38,180 bases of DNA from Gammaproteobacteria bacterium (GTDB lineage: Bacteria > Pseudomonadota > Gammaproteobacteria > Xanthomonadales > SZUA-36). The notes beneath the pieces are model-generated. The model was given only the letters and a program-made list of their open reading frames with translations. It made no database searches and was not told where the DNA came from. Position 1 is the first letter of the stretch; every line of letters starts with the position of its first letter. A program made the position numbers and the translations under genes. The DNA lies in assembly GCA_030426265.1 (NCBI GenBank), contig JAUHYP010000028.1:1-38180 (forward strand), written 5' to 3'. Shown here piece by piece: positions 21,694 to 33,600 of this stretch.

Positions 21694-21722
21694 TTGCGAT
21701 GCCCGTGACGGTCCCTCACAAT
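21694..21722 (+). promoter_or_regulatory. Candidate promoter of the FKBP gene
   Basis: TTGCGA (21694-21699) and CACAAT (21717-21722) are spaced 17 bp, each matching four of six consensus bases. Transcription would begin near 21729, just ahead of the AAGGAG ribosome site at 21740-21745. Confidence 0.45.
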
Positions 21723-21755
21723 GCGCCCCTTCATTCATCAAGGAGTAACAAGCCC

Positions 21756-22442
21756 ATGACACCATGGCGCAAGCTGGCCCTGGCGGCCTCCTCGTTCGCA
21801 TTCGCCGGCACGCTGTCGGCGACCGAACTCGAGACCGATGAACAGCGGCTGGCGTACATGATCGGCATGGACATTGGACAGTCCCTGCGTCACCAGGGTG
21901 CGGACCTGGACCTCGACACCCTGTTCGAAGCCATCCGGACCCTGTACGAAGGTGGCGAGCCGGCGATGAGCCAGGAAGAGGCGATGGCCATCCGCCAGGC
22001 CTATGTGGCGCAGCGCCAGGAGGCGCAGGCCGCGCAGCAGGCAGCCGTGGCCGCTACGAACAAGGCGGAGGCGGAGGCATTCCTGGCGGAGAACGCCGGC
22101 AAGGAAGGTGTGGTCTCGACGGCGTCCGGCCTGCAGTACAAGGTCCTGACCCAGGGTGATGGGCCGCGGCCGACCGCGACCGACACGGTCACGGTTCACT
22201 ATGTCGGCACCTTGCTGGACGGTACGGAGTTCGACAGCTCCTACTCGCGCAACGAGCCCATCTCCTTCGCGCTCGACCGGGTCATCCCGGGCTGGACCGA
22301 AGGCGTGCAGTTGATGCCGGTGGGGAGCAAGTACATCTTCTGGATCAAGCCCGAACTGGGCTACGGCGAGGGCGGCGGCGGTCCCATCCCCCCGAACTCG
22401 GCGCTGAAGTTCGAAGTGGAACTGCTGGACATCCAGGGCTAG
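21756..22442 (+). CDS. FKBP-type peptidyl-prolyl isomerase, Mip/FklB-like, exported
   Basis: A 228-residue prolyl isomerase. The N-terminus is a signal peptide (MTPWRKLALAASSF, cleavage likely after Ala22 in LSA). A helical dimerisation region follows (about 25-115, including an Ala/Gln/Glu-rich coil near 95-110). The C-terminal FKBP domain contains VTVHYVGTLLDGTEFDSSY, VIPGWTEGVQLMPVG and the IPPNSALKFEVELL end. Mip/FkpA proteins help fold periplasmic or outer-membrane proteins. The start has AAGGAG ten nucleotides upstream; an in-frame ATG at 21699 would disrupt the signal peptide. It is divergent from the ABC operon. With the cyclophilin at 29-604 it is the second exported prolyl isomerase in the window. 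Confidence 0.93.
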   Translation: MTPWRKLALAASSFAFAGTLSATELETDEQRLAYMIGMDIGQSLRHQGADLDLDTLFEAIRTLYEGGEPAMSQEEAMAIRQAYVAQRQEAQAAQQAAVAATNKAEAEAFLAENAGKEGVVSTASGLQYKVLTQGDGPRPTATDTVTVHYVGTLLDGTEFDSSYSRNEPISFALDRVIPGWTEGVQLMPVGSKYIFWIKPELGYGEGGGGPIPPNSALKFEVELLDIQG

Positions 22443-22479
22443 GCCAACCCGGCTCCAGGACCCGCAGTGTGAAGACAGG

Positions 22480-22504
22480 ACCGGCGCCCGCAGTGGGCGC
22501 CGGT
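22480..22504 (+). terminator. Hairpin after the FKBP gene
   Basis: ACCGGCGCCC (22480-22489) and GGGCGCCGGT (22495-22504) make a perfect 10-bp stem with a 5-nt loop, about 40 nt past the stop codon. Only two T residues follow, so termination may be partial or Rho-assisted. Confidence 0.6.
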
Positions 22505-22555
22505 TCGCATTGGTCGGCACAACAGGCCATCGGCCCATAAGAGGAGTCAATCGTC

Positions 22556-23878
22556 ATGCGGGTATCTGTCATCGGGGGCGGCTACGTGGGCCTCGTCTCG
22601 GCCGCGGGGTTCGCCCAGGTGGGCCATCACGTGGTCTGCATGGACATCGACGCCGAGCGCGTCGAACGAATGCGCCAGGGCGAGGTTCCCATCTACGAGC
22701 CGGGCCTGTCGCCCATGCTGGTCGACAACCAGCGTGAGGGACGTCTCCACTTCACCACCGACATGGCCGAGGCGGTCCATCATGCCGAGGTGCTGCTCAT
22801 TGCCGTGGGCACGCCGGCGGACGAGGATGGCTCCGCCGACCTCAGCCACGTGCTCGCCGTGGCGAAGTCGATCGGCGAGACCATCGAACGCCCCCTGCTG
22901 GTGGTGACCAAGTCCACGGTGCCCGTCGGCACCTGCGACCGTGTGCGCGCCGCCATCGAGGCGGCCCTGGCCGAACGGGGCGTGGACATCGACTTTTCCG
23001 TCGCTTCCAACCCCGAATTCCTGGCCGAGGGCGTCGCCGTGGCCAACTTCATGAAGCCCGACCGTATCGTGATCGGCGTCGAGAACGAGGCTTCGGAAAA
23101 CCTGCTGCGCGAACTGTATTCGCCATTCAACCGCAATCACGAAAAGCTGCTCAGCATGGACGTGCGTTCGTCGGAACTGACCAAGTACGCGGCCAATGCC
23201 ATGCTGGCCACGCGGATCAGCGCGATGAACGAGATGGCCAACGTGGCCGAGGCGGTGGGGGCGGACATCGAGAAGGTACGCCTGGGCATCGGTTCCGATC
23301 CCCGGATCGGTTACTCCTTCATCTATCCGGGCGCGGGCTACGGGGGCAGCTGCTTTCCCAAGGACGTGCGGGCCCTGAGCCATACAGCCTCCCAGGCCGG
23401 TTATCGCGCCGCCATCCTGGACGCTGTGGAGACCGTCAACAACCGCCAGCGGCACAAACTGTTCGAGATGCTGCAGCGCCACGCCGGCGATCGCCTGCCC
23501 GGGATGACGGTGGCCGTCTGGGGTCTGGCCTTCAAGCCCAACACCGACGACATTCGCGAGGCGCCGGCCCTGGTGCTGCTCGACACCCTGCTCGCGGCCG
23601 GTGTCAGCGTGCGCGCCCATGACCCGAAGGCCGCCGACGCGGTGCGTCGCCGTTTCGTGGACGCCGATGGGCTGGAACTGGTGGACGATCCGTATCACGC
23701 CGCCGAGGGCGCCGACGCCCTGGTCCTCGTCACCGAGTGGCGGCAGTACTGGGCCCCCGATTTCCGCCGTCTGTCCGAGTCCATGCGCGAACCGGTCATC
23801 CTGGACGGGCGCAACATCTGGGCGCCGGATGTGGTCCGCCAGCGCGGCTTCACCTATTATTCGATCGGGCGTCCCTGA
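22556..23878 (+). CDS. ugd: UDP-glucose 6-dehydrogenase
   Basis: A 440-residue NAD-dependent enzyme that oxidises UDP-glucose twice to UDP-glucuronate, a precursor for exopolysaccharides, glucuronidated lipids or UDP-xylose. The N-terminal Rossmann motif is GGGYVGL, the middle VTKSTVPVGT and NPEFLAEG segments are canonical, and the catalytic Cys266 lies in GAGYGGSCFPKDV. The C-terminal domain ends with WGLAFKPNTDDIREAPA and VTEW. GAGGAG nine nucleotides before the ATG sets the start. It is not in a polysaccharide cluster; the nearest related function is the O-acetylation pair about 4-6 kb upstream. Confidence 0.96.
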   Translation: MRVSVIGGGYVGLVSAAGFAQVGHHVVCMDIDAERVERMRQGEVPIYEPGLSPMLVDNQREGRLHFTTDMAEAVHHAEVLLIAVGTPADEDGSADLSHVLAVAKSIGETIERPLLVVTKSTVPVGTCDRVRAAIEAALAERGVDIDFSVASNPEFLAEGVAVANFMKPDRIVIGVENEASENLLRELYSPFNRNHEKLLSMDVRSSELTKYAANAMLATRISAMNEMANVAEAVGADIEKVRLGIGSDPRIGYSFIYPGAGYGGSCFPKDVRALSHTASQAGYRAAILDAVETVNNRQRHKLFEMLQRHAGDRLPGMTVAVWGLAFKPNTDDIREAPALVLLDTLLAAGVSVRAHDPKAADAVRRRFVDADGLELVDDPYHAAEGADALVLVTEWRQYWAPDFRRLSESMREPVILDGRNIWAPDVVRQRGFTYYSIGRP

Positions 23879-23886
23879 GGGCGCCC
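23867..23886 (+). terminator. Hairpin with the ugd stop codon as its loop
   Basis: GGGCG (23867-23871), one bulged T, CCC (23873-23875), loop TGA (the stop codon), GGG and CGCCC (23879-23886). This gives eight base pairs around the stop codon, followed by another GC-rich palindromic stretch up to about 23910. Possible terminator or 3'-end stabiliser. Confidence 0.45.
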
Positions 23887-23995
23887 GGGCCGGCCCACCG
23901 GGGCCGGTCGAACGAACCCGGCCATCGACATTTCGTTGCCCGGAACATCCGTTTTCCCAGCAAATTTCCATCCTGAACAACCCGACCCCGACTTC

Positions 23996-24589
23996 ATGAG
24001 CGATTCCCTGCAAGACCAGTTGCTGGCCCTTGGCCTCGCCAAGGACCGTCCGGAAAAGAAGAAGCCGGCTGGCAGGAAGCGGCCGAATTCCGCGCGCGGT
24101 GGAAAGCCGCAGGGCAGGGGTCACGGGGGCGGGAAACCCCGACAGGGCGGCCCCGGCAAGCAGGGGCAGGGCGCTGGCAAGGGCGGCGAAATCTCCCTGG
24201 ACGCCGCGTGGAAGGCGCGCCAGAAGGACGAAAAGGTCGGCGCCGACAAAGCCAGGGCCGAAAAGCTCGCCCGCGACCTGGAACGCCGCCGCATCAACGG
24301 CGAGATCGAGGCCATGGTCAAGGACCAGGGCCTGAACGACCGCGAGGGCGAACTCAAGCGCAACTTCCTCTACAAGGGCAAGATCCGCAGCGTCCGCGTC
24401 AACGCGGAGCAGCTCGAAGCCCTGAATGCCGGCACGCTGGCGCTGGTGTTCCTGCGTGGTGACTACCTGGTGGTCCCGCCGGCGCTGGCCGAGAAGGTGA
24501 AGGCCCTGTCACCCGACCACGTGCCGGAACTGGGGGGAGACGATCCGGCGGAAGAGGAATTCCCGGTGCCGGACGACCTGGTGTGGTGA
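23996..24589 (+). CDS. DUF2058 family protein (YaiL-like)
   Basis: A 197-residue protein of unknown function. The N-terminus MSDSLQDQLLALGLAK is characteristic of the DUF2058/YaiL family. A strongly basic, Gly/Lys/Arg-rich low-complexity linker follows (about 20-65) and may bind nucleic acid. The conserved domain has LERRRINGEIEAMVKDQGLND, FLYKGKIRSVRVN and VFLRGDYLVVPPALAEKV. The tail is acidic. I chose the ATG at 23996 because it gives the family N-terminus; an in-frame start at 23936 would add unconserved residues. No clear ribosome site precedes it. It is convergent with metH, 73 nt away. Confidence 0.85.
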   Translation: MSDSLQDQLLALGLAKDRPEKKKPAGRKRPNSARGGKPQGRGHGGGKPRQGGPGKQGQGAGKGGEISLDAAWKARQKDEKVGADKARAEKLARDLERRRINGEIEAMVKDQGLNDREGELKRNFLYKGKIRSVRVNAEQLEALNAGTLALVFLRGDYLVVPPALAEKVKALSPDHVPELGGDDPAEEEFPVPDDLVW

Positions 24590-24662
24590 GGCCCGCCGCG
24601 CAAGGAATCTGATCCCAGGCGCTGACCCGAGGCACTGACTCCGGGCGCCGGCGCCGCTTCGA

Positions 24663-28346
<3,684 letters not shown>

Positions 28347-28356
28347 GGCAGAGGCC

Positions 28357-29289
28357 TCAGGCCGGGCGTGACGCCAGCAGGGTCAGAACGGAAAAATTCG
28401 GCGCGCGCTTCTCCACCGCCGACACGGCGCAATGGCCGACGTCCAGGCCGGCCCCGTTGGCGAGGCGTTCCAGCGCTTTCGGCGTGAAACCCAGGTTGAG
28501 GTGGTTGTAGGGAACCACGGCCTTCTCGTGACGGTGGCGGGCCAGGGTCACGGCCAGCAGATGGCCGCCCGGGCGCAGGACACGCGCGGCCTCGGCGAAG
28601 GCTGTCTCGGGCCTGCGCGTGTAGGTCAGGGCGTGAAGCAACATCACCGTATCGGCGCTCGCGTCCTCCAGCGGCAGATCGTGCATGTCGCCCTGCTCGA
28701 AGCGGACGTTGGGGAAGGGCGCCAGGCGTTTGCGGCCGGCGGCCACCACCCGTTCGCTGATGTCCAGGCAGGTGATCGACCGCGCCCGGGGCGCCAGCAG
28801 TTCGGCCAGGACGCCGTCCCCCGAGGCGATGTCGACCACGTCACCGAGCACCAGCAGCTGGGTCAGCGCGCGCGCCGTGGCCTCCCAGGTCCGCCCCGGT
28901 GAATAGTGGCGTTCCATGTCGCCGGCCACCGTGTCGGCCCATTTGCCGTCCGAACCGCGGGCGGCCAGCACCTGGGGCACGCGTTCCAGGTCCTGTTCGA
29001 CCAGGGGGTCGCGGGTCTGGCCGCGCAGCACGTCCCACAGGCGGCCCAGTGCCGGGTCTTCCGGATCCCGGACGCTGCGATAGAAGACGGAGACGCCATC
29101 CCGGCGGTCCTGGACCAGCGCGGCTTCCTTCAGCTTCGCCAGGTGTGTCGACACGCGTGGCTGGGCGAGCTGGGTGATGGCCGCCAGTTCCGCCACGCTC
29201 AGCTCTTCCTGCTCCAGCAGGAGCAAGAGGCGAATCCGGGTGCTGTCCGACAGCAGCCGCAGGTGGGTCGTGGCCAGTTGAAGGTCCAT
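28357..29289 (-). CDS. ArsR-family regulator fused to a methyltransferase-fold domain (SahR-like)
   Basis: A 310-residue protein with an N-terminal ArsR winged helix (about 1-75; recognition segment [18 protein letters not shown]). A C-terminal class I SAM-methyltransferase fold follows (about 130-300; motif I DIASGDG 153-159, acidic Asp176 at the end of strand 2). It has no metal-binding cysteine pair typical of arsenic sensors. This architecture next to metH matches SahR, described as an S-adenosylhomocysteine-responsive regulator of the methionine cycle in Proteobacteria. I infer the methyltransferase domain acts as the sensor. Its ATG follows a -10 box by only eight nucleotides, so the mRNA may be leaderless, and a 9-bp inverted repeat covers that promoter. 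Confidence 0.85.
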   Translation of the reverse strand: MDLQLATTHLRLLSDSTRIRLLLLLEQEELSVAELAAITQLAQPRVSTHLAKLKEAALVQDRRDGVSVFYRSVRDPEDPALGRLWDVLRGQTRDPLVEQDLERVPQVLAARGSDGKWADTVAGDMERHYSPGRTWEATARALTQLLVLGDVVDIASGDGVLAELLAPRARSITCLDISERVVAAGRKRLAPFPNVRFEQGDMHDLPLEDASADTVMLLHALTYTRRPETAFAEAARVLRPGGHLLAVTLARHRHEKAVVPYNHLNLGFTPKALERLANGAGLDVGHCAVSAVEKRAPNFSVLTLLASRPA

Positions 29290-29297
29290 GGGAAGGC

Positions 29298-29303
29298 AGT
29301 ATA
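29298..29303 (-). promoter_or_regulatory. -10 element of the ArsR/metH operon, probably leaderless
   Basis: TATACT on the minus strand ends eight nucleotides before the ATG at 29289. Transcription would start at or next to the start codon, and no ribosome site is present. The best -35 at 17 bp is CTTCCA, only three of six. Confidence 0.4.
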
Positions 29304-29334
29304 TATCCTTTCATCAAGATTGGAAGATATATAC
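29299..29334. promoter_or_regulatory. Inverted repeat, likely operator of the SahR-like regulator
   Basis: GTATATATC (29299-29307) and GATATATAC (29326-29334) are perfect 9-bp inverted repeats separated by 18 nt, in an AT-rich island. The proximal arm overlaps the -10 of the regulator's own gene. The symmetry and position fit autoregulated ArsR-family control of the metH operon. Confidence 0.58.
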
Positions 29335-29390
29335 CGCCCGGGCACGCCATGAACGCCCGCGTTCGACATGCGCCGGAGGGCCCCAAGGCC

Positions 29391-29396
29391 TATAAT
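29391..29396 (+). promoter_or_regulatory. -10 element of the acyl-CoA dehydrogenase gene
   Basis: A perfect TATAAT with transcription predicted near 29403 and a short leader containing GGAG (29418-29421). No -35 is recognisable at the normal distance. Confidence 0.5.
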
Positions 29397-29430
29397 CTGC
29401 ACCCCCAAAAGGCTCCCGGAGTCCAGTGTC

Positions 29431-30594
29431 ATGGACCTCAGACTCACCGAAGAACAGCAGATGATCCAGGCCGCGGCGCGAGACTTCGCCCAGGCCGAGA
29501 TCGTGCCCGTCGCCGCCGATCTGGACGCCCGTGGCGAGTTTCCCAGCAAGACCATCGCCCAGATGGGTGAACTGGGTCTGATGGGCATCGAGGTGCCGGA
29601 GGAATACGGCGGGGCCGGAATGGACCCGGTGAGCTACGCCCTCGCGATCCTGGAAATCGCCGCCGCGGACGCCTCTCACGCGACGATCATGTCCGTGAAC
29701 AACACCCTGTATTGCCACGGCATCATGAAGTACGGCACCGAGGCGCAAAAGCATGCGTTCGTCACGCCGATCGCCTCGGGCCAGGCGGTGGGCGCCTATG
29801 CCCTGACCGAACCCCAGTCCGGATCGGATGCGAGCAACATGCGCACGCGCGCGGTGCTGTCGGAAGACGGCAGCCACTACGTGCTCAACGGCAAGAAGTC
29901 CTGGATCACGTCCGGCCCGGTGGCGAAGTACGTCATGGTGTTCGCCATGACCGATCCGGAGCAGGGCGCCAAGGGCGTGTCCGCTTTCCTGGTCGACGCC
30001 GAACAGGAGGGCTTCATCCGGGGCAAGACCGAGCCGAAGATGGGCATCCGCGCATCCGCCACCTGCGAGATCGAGTTCGAGAATTTCCGCGTCCCGGTGG
30101 AAAACCGCCTGGGCGCGGAAGGCAAGGGCTTCAGCATTGCGATGGGCGTCCTGGACGCCGGTCGCATCGGCATCGCCGCGCAGGCCACGGGCATCGCGCG
30201 CGCCGCCTACGAGGCCAGCGTGGATTACGCCCGTGAGCGCCAGGCCTTCGGCCGGCCCATCGCCGGGTTCCAGATGATCCAGGCCAAGATCGCCGACATG
30301 CGCACGCGCCTGGAGGCCGCCACGCAGCTCACCCTCGCCGCCGCCTGGCGCAAACAGCGTTCGAAAGAGACCGGCGAGCGCTATACCCTGCAGGCCAGCA
30401 TGGCTAAACTTTTCGCCTCGGAAACGGCCATGTTCATCACGCACCAGGCCCTGCAGATCCACGGCGGGATGGGTTACAGCAAGGAACTGCCGGTGGAGCG
30501 CTATTTCCGCGACGCCAAGATCACGGAGATCTACGAGGGCACCAGCGAGATTCAGCGCATGGTGATCAGTCGCCTCGAAACCGGAACACGCTGA
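29431..30594 (+). CDS. Acyl-CoA dehydrogenase (short/branched-chain type)
   Basis: A 387-residue flavoenzyme that forms the alpha-beta double bond in acyl-CoA and passes electrons to electron-transfer flavoprotein. The family signature GAYALTEPQSGSDASNM binds FAD, and the C-terminal block YFRDAKITEIYEGTSEIQ carries the likely catalytic base Glu369, the position used by short-chain enzymes. The LQIHGGMGYSKELPVER segment is also typical. The start at 29431 has GGAG nine nucleotides upstream; upstream in-frame codons cross the -10 box. It lies 35 nt before gdh but with no obvious shared pathway. The chain-length preference is inferred. Confidence 0.92.
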   Translation: MDLRLTEEQQMIQAAARDFAQAEIVPVAADLDARGEFPSKTIAQMGELGLMGIEVPEEYGGAGMDPVSYALAILEIAAADASHATIMSVNNTLYCHGIMKYGTEAQKHAFVTPIASGQAVGAYALTEPQSGSDASNMRTRAVLSEDGSHYVLNGKKSWITSGPVAKYVMVFAMTDPEQGAKGVSAFLVDAEQEGFIRGKTEPKMGIRASATCEIEFENFRVPVENRLGAEGKGFSIAMGVLDAGRIGIAAQATGIARAAYEASVDYARERQAFGRPIAGFQMIQAKIADMRTRLEAATQLTLAAAWRKQRSKETGERYTLQASMAKLFASETAMFITHQALQIHGGMGYSKELPVERYFRDAKITEIYEGTSEIQRMVISRLETGTR

Positions 30595-30629
30595 AGCAGC
30601 AAGGGGAGGGGGCTCCGGCCCGGATCATC

Positions 30630-33600
30630 ATGAGCAGCAGCACAAGCGATGCGCAGGGCAAGGCTGCCCTGCTCGAAGAAGTCCAGGACATCCTGGCCGA
30701 TGGCGCCACGGAGCGCCGCGCCGAACAGGCCCGATACTTCGCCCAGGCCTTCCTGCGCCGGGTTCCTTCCGAGGACATCCAGGACACCGCGGCGATCACC
30801 ATGGCGGCCATCATCGACGGGATGATGAAGTTCGCCGGGCGGCGCGAACCGGGCACCTCCTGCGTGCGGGTGTTCAACCCGGACCGGCGCCATGACGGCT
30901 GGATCAGCCCGCACACCATCATCGAGATGGTCAACCCCGACATGCCCTTCCTGGTGGACACGGCGAACCTCGTCATGGCCGAAATGGGCCTGGGCGTTCA
31001 CATCATGGTCCATCCCGTCATCCACGTTCAGCGCGACAAGCTCGGTCGCCAGCGCGGCTTTTTCCCGACCGCCGCCGGCAAGGGCGAACCGGAATCCATC
31101 ATGCATCTGCAGGTGGACCGGCAGACGGACCCGTCCGTGCTGCACACCATCGAGCACCGGCTGCAGGTCGCCATGGGGCACGTGGCCCAGGCGGTGGAAG
31201 ACTGGTCGGAAATGCGCGAACGCCTGGGCGAGGCGGTGGATCTTCTTCCGGCATGGGCCGGTGACTTCGACGCGGCCAGTCTCGAGGAATGCCAGGCCTT
31301 TCTCGCCTGGCTGCGGGACGACCACTTCATCCTGCTCGGCTCGCGCGACTACGTGGTGGACCGGAGCAAGGGCCGCTTCAACCTGGACCTGGTGGAAGGC
31401 AGTGGCATCGGCCTGCTGCGCGAGACGGACAAGACCATCCGCAGCCGTCCCATTGCCACGCTGGCGGACGGCGCCCAGGGCGAGCGCGACCATCCCCTGA
31501 TCATCACCAAGACCCGCGCACGCAGCACCGTGCACCGCAGCGGCTACATGGATTACATCGGCGTGCTGCGCTTCGACAAGAAGGGCCGTGTCATCGGTGA
31601 ACGGCGGTTCATCGGCCTGTTCACGTCCAACGCCTACTTCCGCCGGGTCAAGGACACGCCCCTGATTCGCCAGAAGGTGGCCCGCGTGATGGAGCGTTCC
31701 GCGCTGCGCGAAGGCAGTTACGCGCGCAAGTCGCTGGTGCACATCCTCGAGACTCTGCCGCGGGACGACCTGTTCCAGGCTGGCGTCGACGAGATCGAGG
31801 GCATCGCCCTGGCCGTGCTCGCGCTCACCGAACGCCAGCGGGTTCGCCTGCTGGTGCGCCGAGAGCGTTTCCACCGGTTCTACTCCTGCCTGGTGTTCAT
31901 TCCCCGGGACGATTTCAGCACCGAGAACCGGCAGAAGATCCAGGACCTGCTGTTCCGGGCCTTCCAGGGCGAGCAGCTCGATTACGCGGTGCAGATTTCC
32001 GAGTCGCCGCTGGCCCGCCTCCAGTTGCTGATCCGTCCGAAGCCGGGCGCCCGGCCCGACCCGGACCTGCGGGCCCTGGAGAGCCGCATCGTCGAAGCGG
32101 TCAGTTCCTGGCAGCACGGCCTGCGCGACACGCTCGTGCACAAGTTCGGCGAAGAGAAGGGATTGGCGTGGGCGGCGTCCATCGGGCGCGCCTTCCCGGC
32201 GGCCTACCAGGAAGACGTGTCGCCCTGGGTGGCCAGTTTCGACGTCGAGCGCATCGCCGAACTCGGGGACGAGAACGACCTGCGCATGAGCCTCTACCGG
32301 CCGCGCGGCAAGGAATCGGACATCATCCGCTTCAAGATCTTCAAGCGCGGCGGTCCCATCCCGCTGTTCCAGGCCCTGCCGATCCTCGAGAACATGGGCC
32401 TGCAGGTGGTCAACGAGCGGCCCTATCGCCTGGACATGGAAGACGGTTCGGCGGTCTGGGTGCAGGACTACGACATGCTCTACGACCGGGCTGCCGGCCT
32501 GGACCTGGACCGGGTGCGCGAGCATTTCACCGAAGCCTTTCTCAGCATCTGGCGGGGGATTACCCGCAGTGACGGGTTCAACCGCCTGATCCTGGCGGCC
32601 TCGCTGCGCTGGCGCGAGGTGAAGGTCCTTCGCGCCTACTGCAAGTACCTTCAGCAGACGGGGATTCCGTTTTCCCTCGCGTACATGGCCGGAACCCTGG
32701 CGCGGCACCCCTTGCCGGCACGATTGCTGCTGGAATACTTCGAGGCGCTGTTCGATCCGGCCCGGGACGATGAAAGCGATCATCGCCGCAACCTGGCGTC
32801 GCGGCGCCTGGCCCGGGACCTGGATGATCTCGTCGCGGACGCGAAGATCAGCGATCCGGTGATGCTGGAACTGGTGCAGGCCGTGATCGACCGGCGCCGC
32901 GTTGCGGACCGGGATGCCCAGGCCGAGGCCATCGAAGAGGCCTTTCTGCGGGGGCTGGACGCGGTCAGCAACCTGGACGAGGACCGCATCCTGCACGTGT
33001 TCCACCGGGTGATCCGCAGCACGCTGCGCACCAACTTCTACCAGCCCGACAGCGAGGGCCGGCCCCGGGACTACATCAGCTTCAAGTTCGACTCCTCCCG
33101 GGTGCCGGACCTGCCGGCGCCGCGGCCCTACCGGGAGATCTGGGTGTATTCGACCCGGGTCGAGGGCATTCACCTGCGCATGGGCCCCATCGCCCGTGGC
33201 GGCCTGCGCTGGTCGGACCGCAAGGCCGACTTCCGCACCGAGGTACTGGGCCTGATGAAGGCCCAGAACGTGAAGAACACCATCATCGTGCCCGTGGGCG
33301 CCAAGGGCGGCTTCGTCCCGATGAACCTGCCGGAGCAGGGAGGCCGGGAGGCGGTGTTTGCGGAGGGAACGGCTTGTTACAAAATATTTATCAATGGGTT
33401 ATTGGACATAACCGATAACCTGGATGAAGAAAAGATTCTGCCCCCGTCGGACGTGGTTCGGCGCGACGGAGACGACCCCTACCTGGTCGTCGCCGCCGAC
33501 AAGGGCACCGCGACCTTTTCCGACACGGCCAATGCCATCGCCCAGGCGCACGGCTTCTGGATGGACGACGCTTTCGCCTCCGGCGGCTCGGTCGGATACG

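Noticed and set aside
24617-24639. Short direct repeat AGGCGCTGAC / AGGCACTGAC between the DUF2058 gene and metH
   Set aside because: Only two imperfect copies 13 nt apart and no further units; likely chance in a short intergenic gap.
30552-33173. An 873-codon minus-strand frame opposite gdh
   Set aside because: Shadow of gdh: low-complexity translation and no ribosome site or domain.
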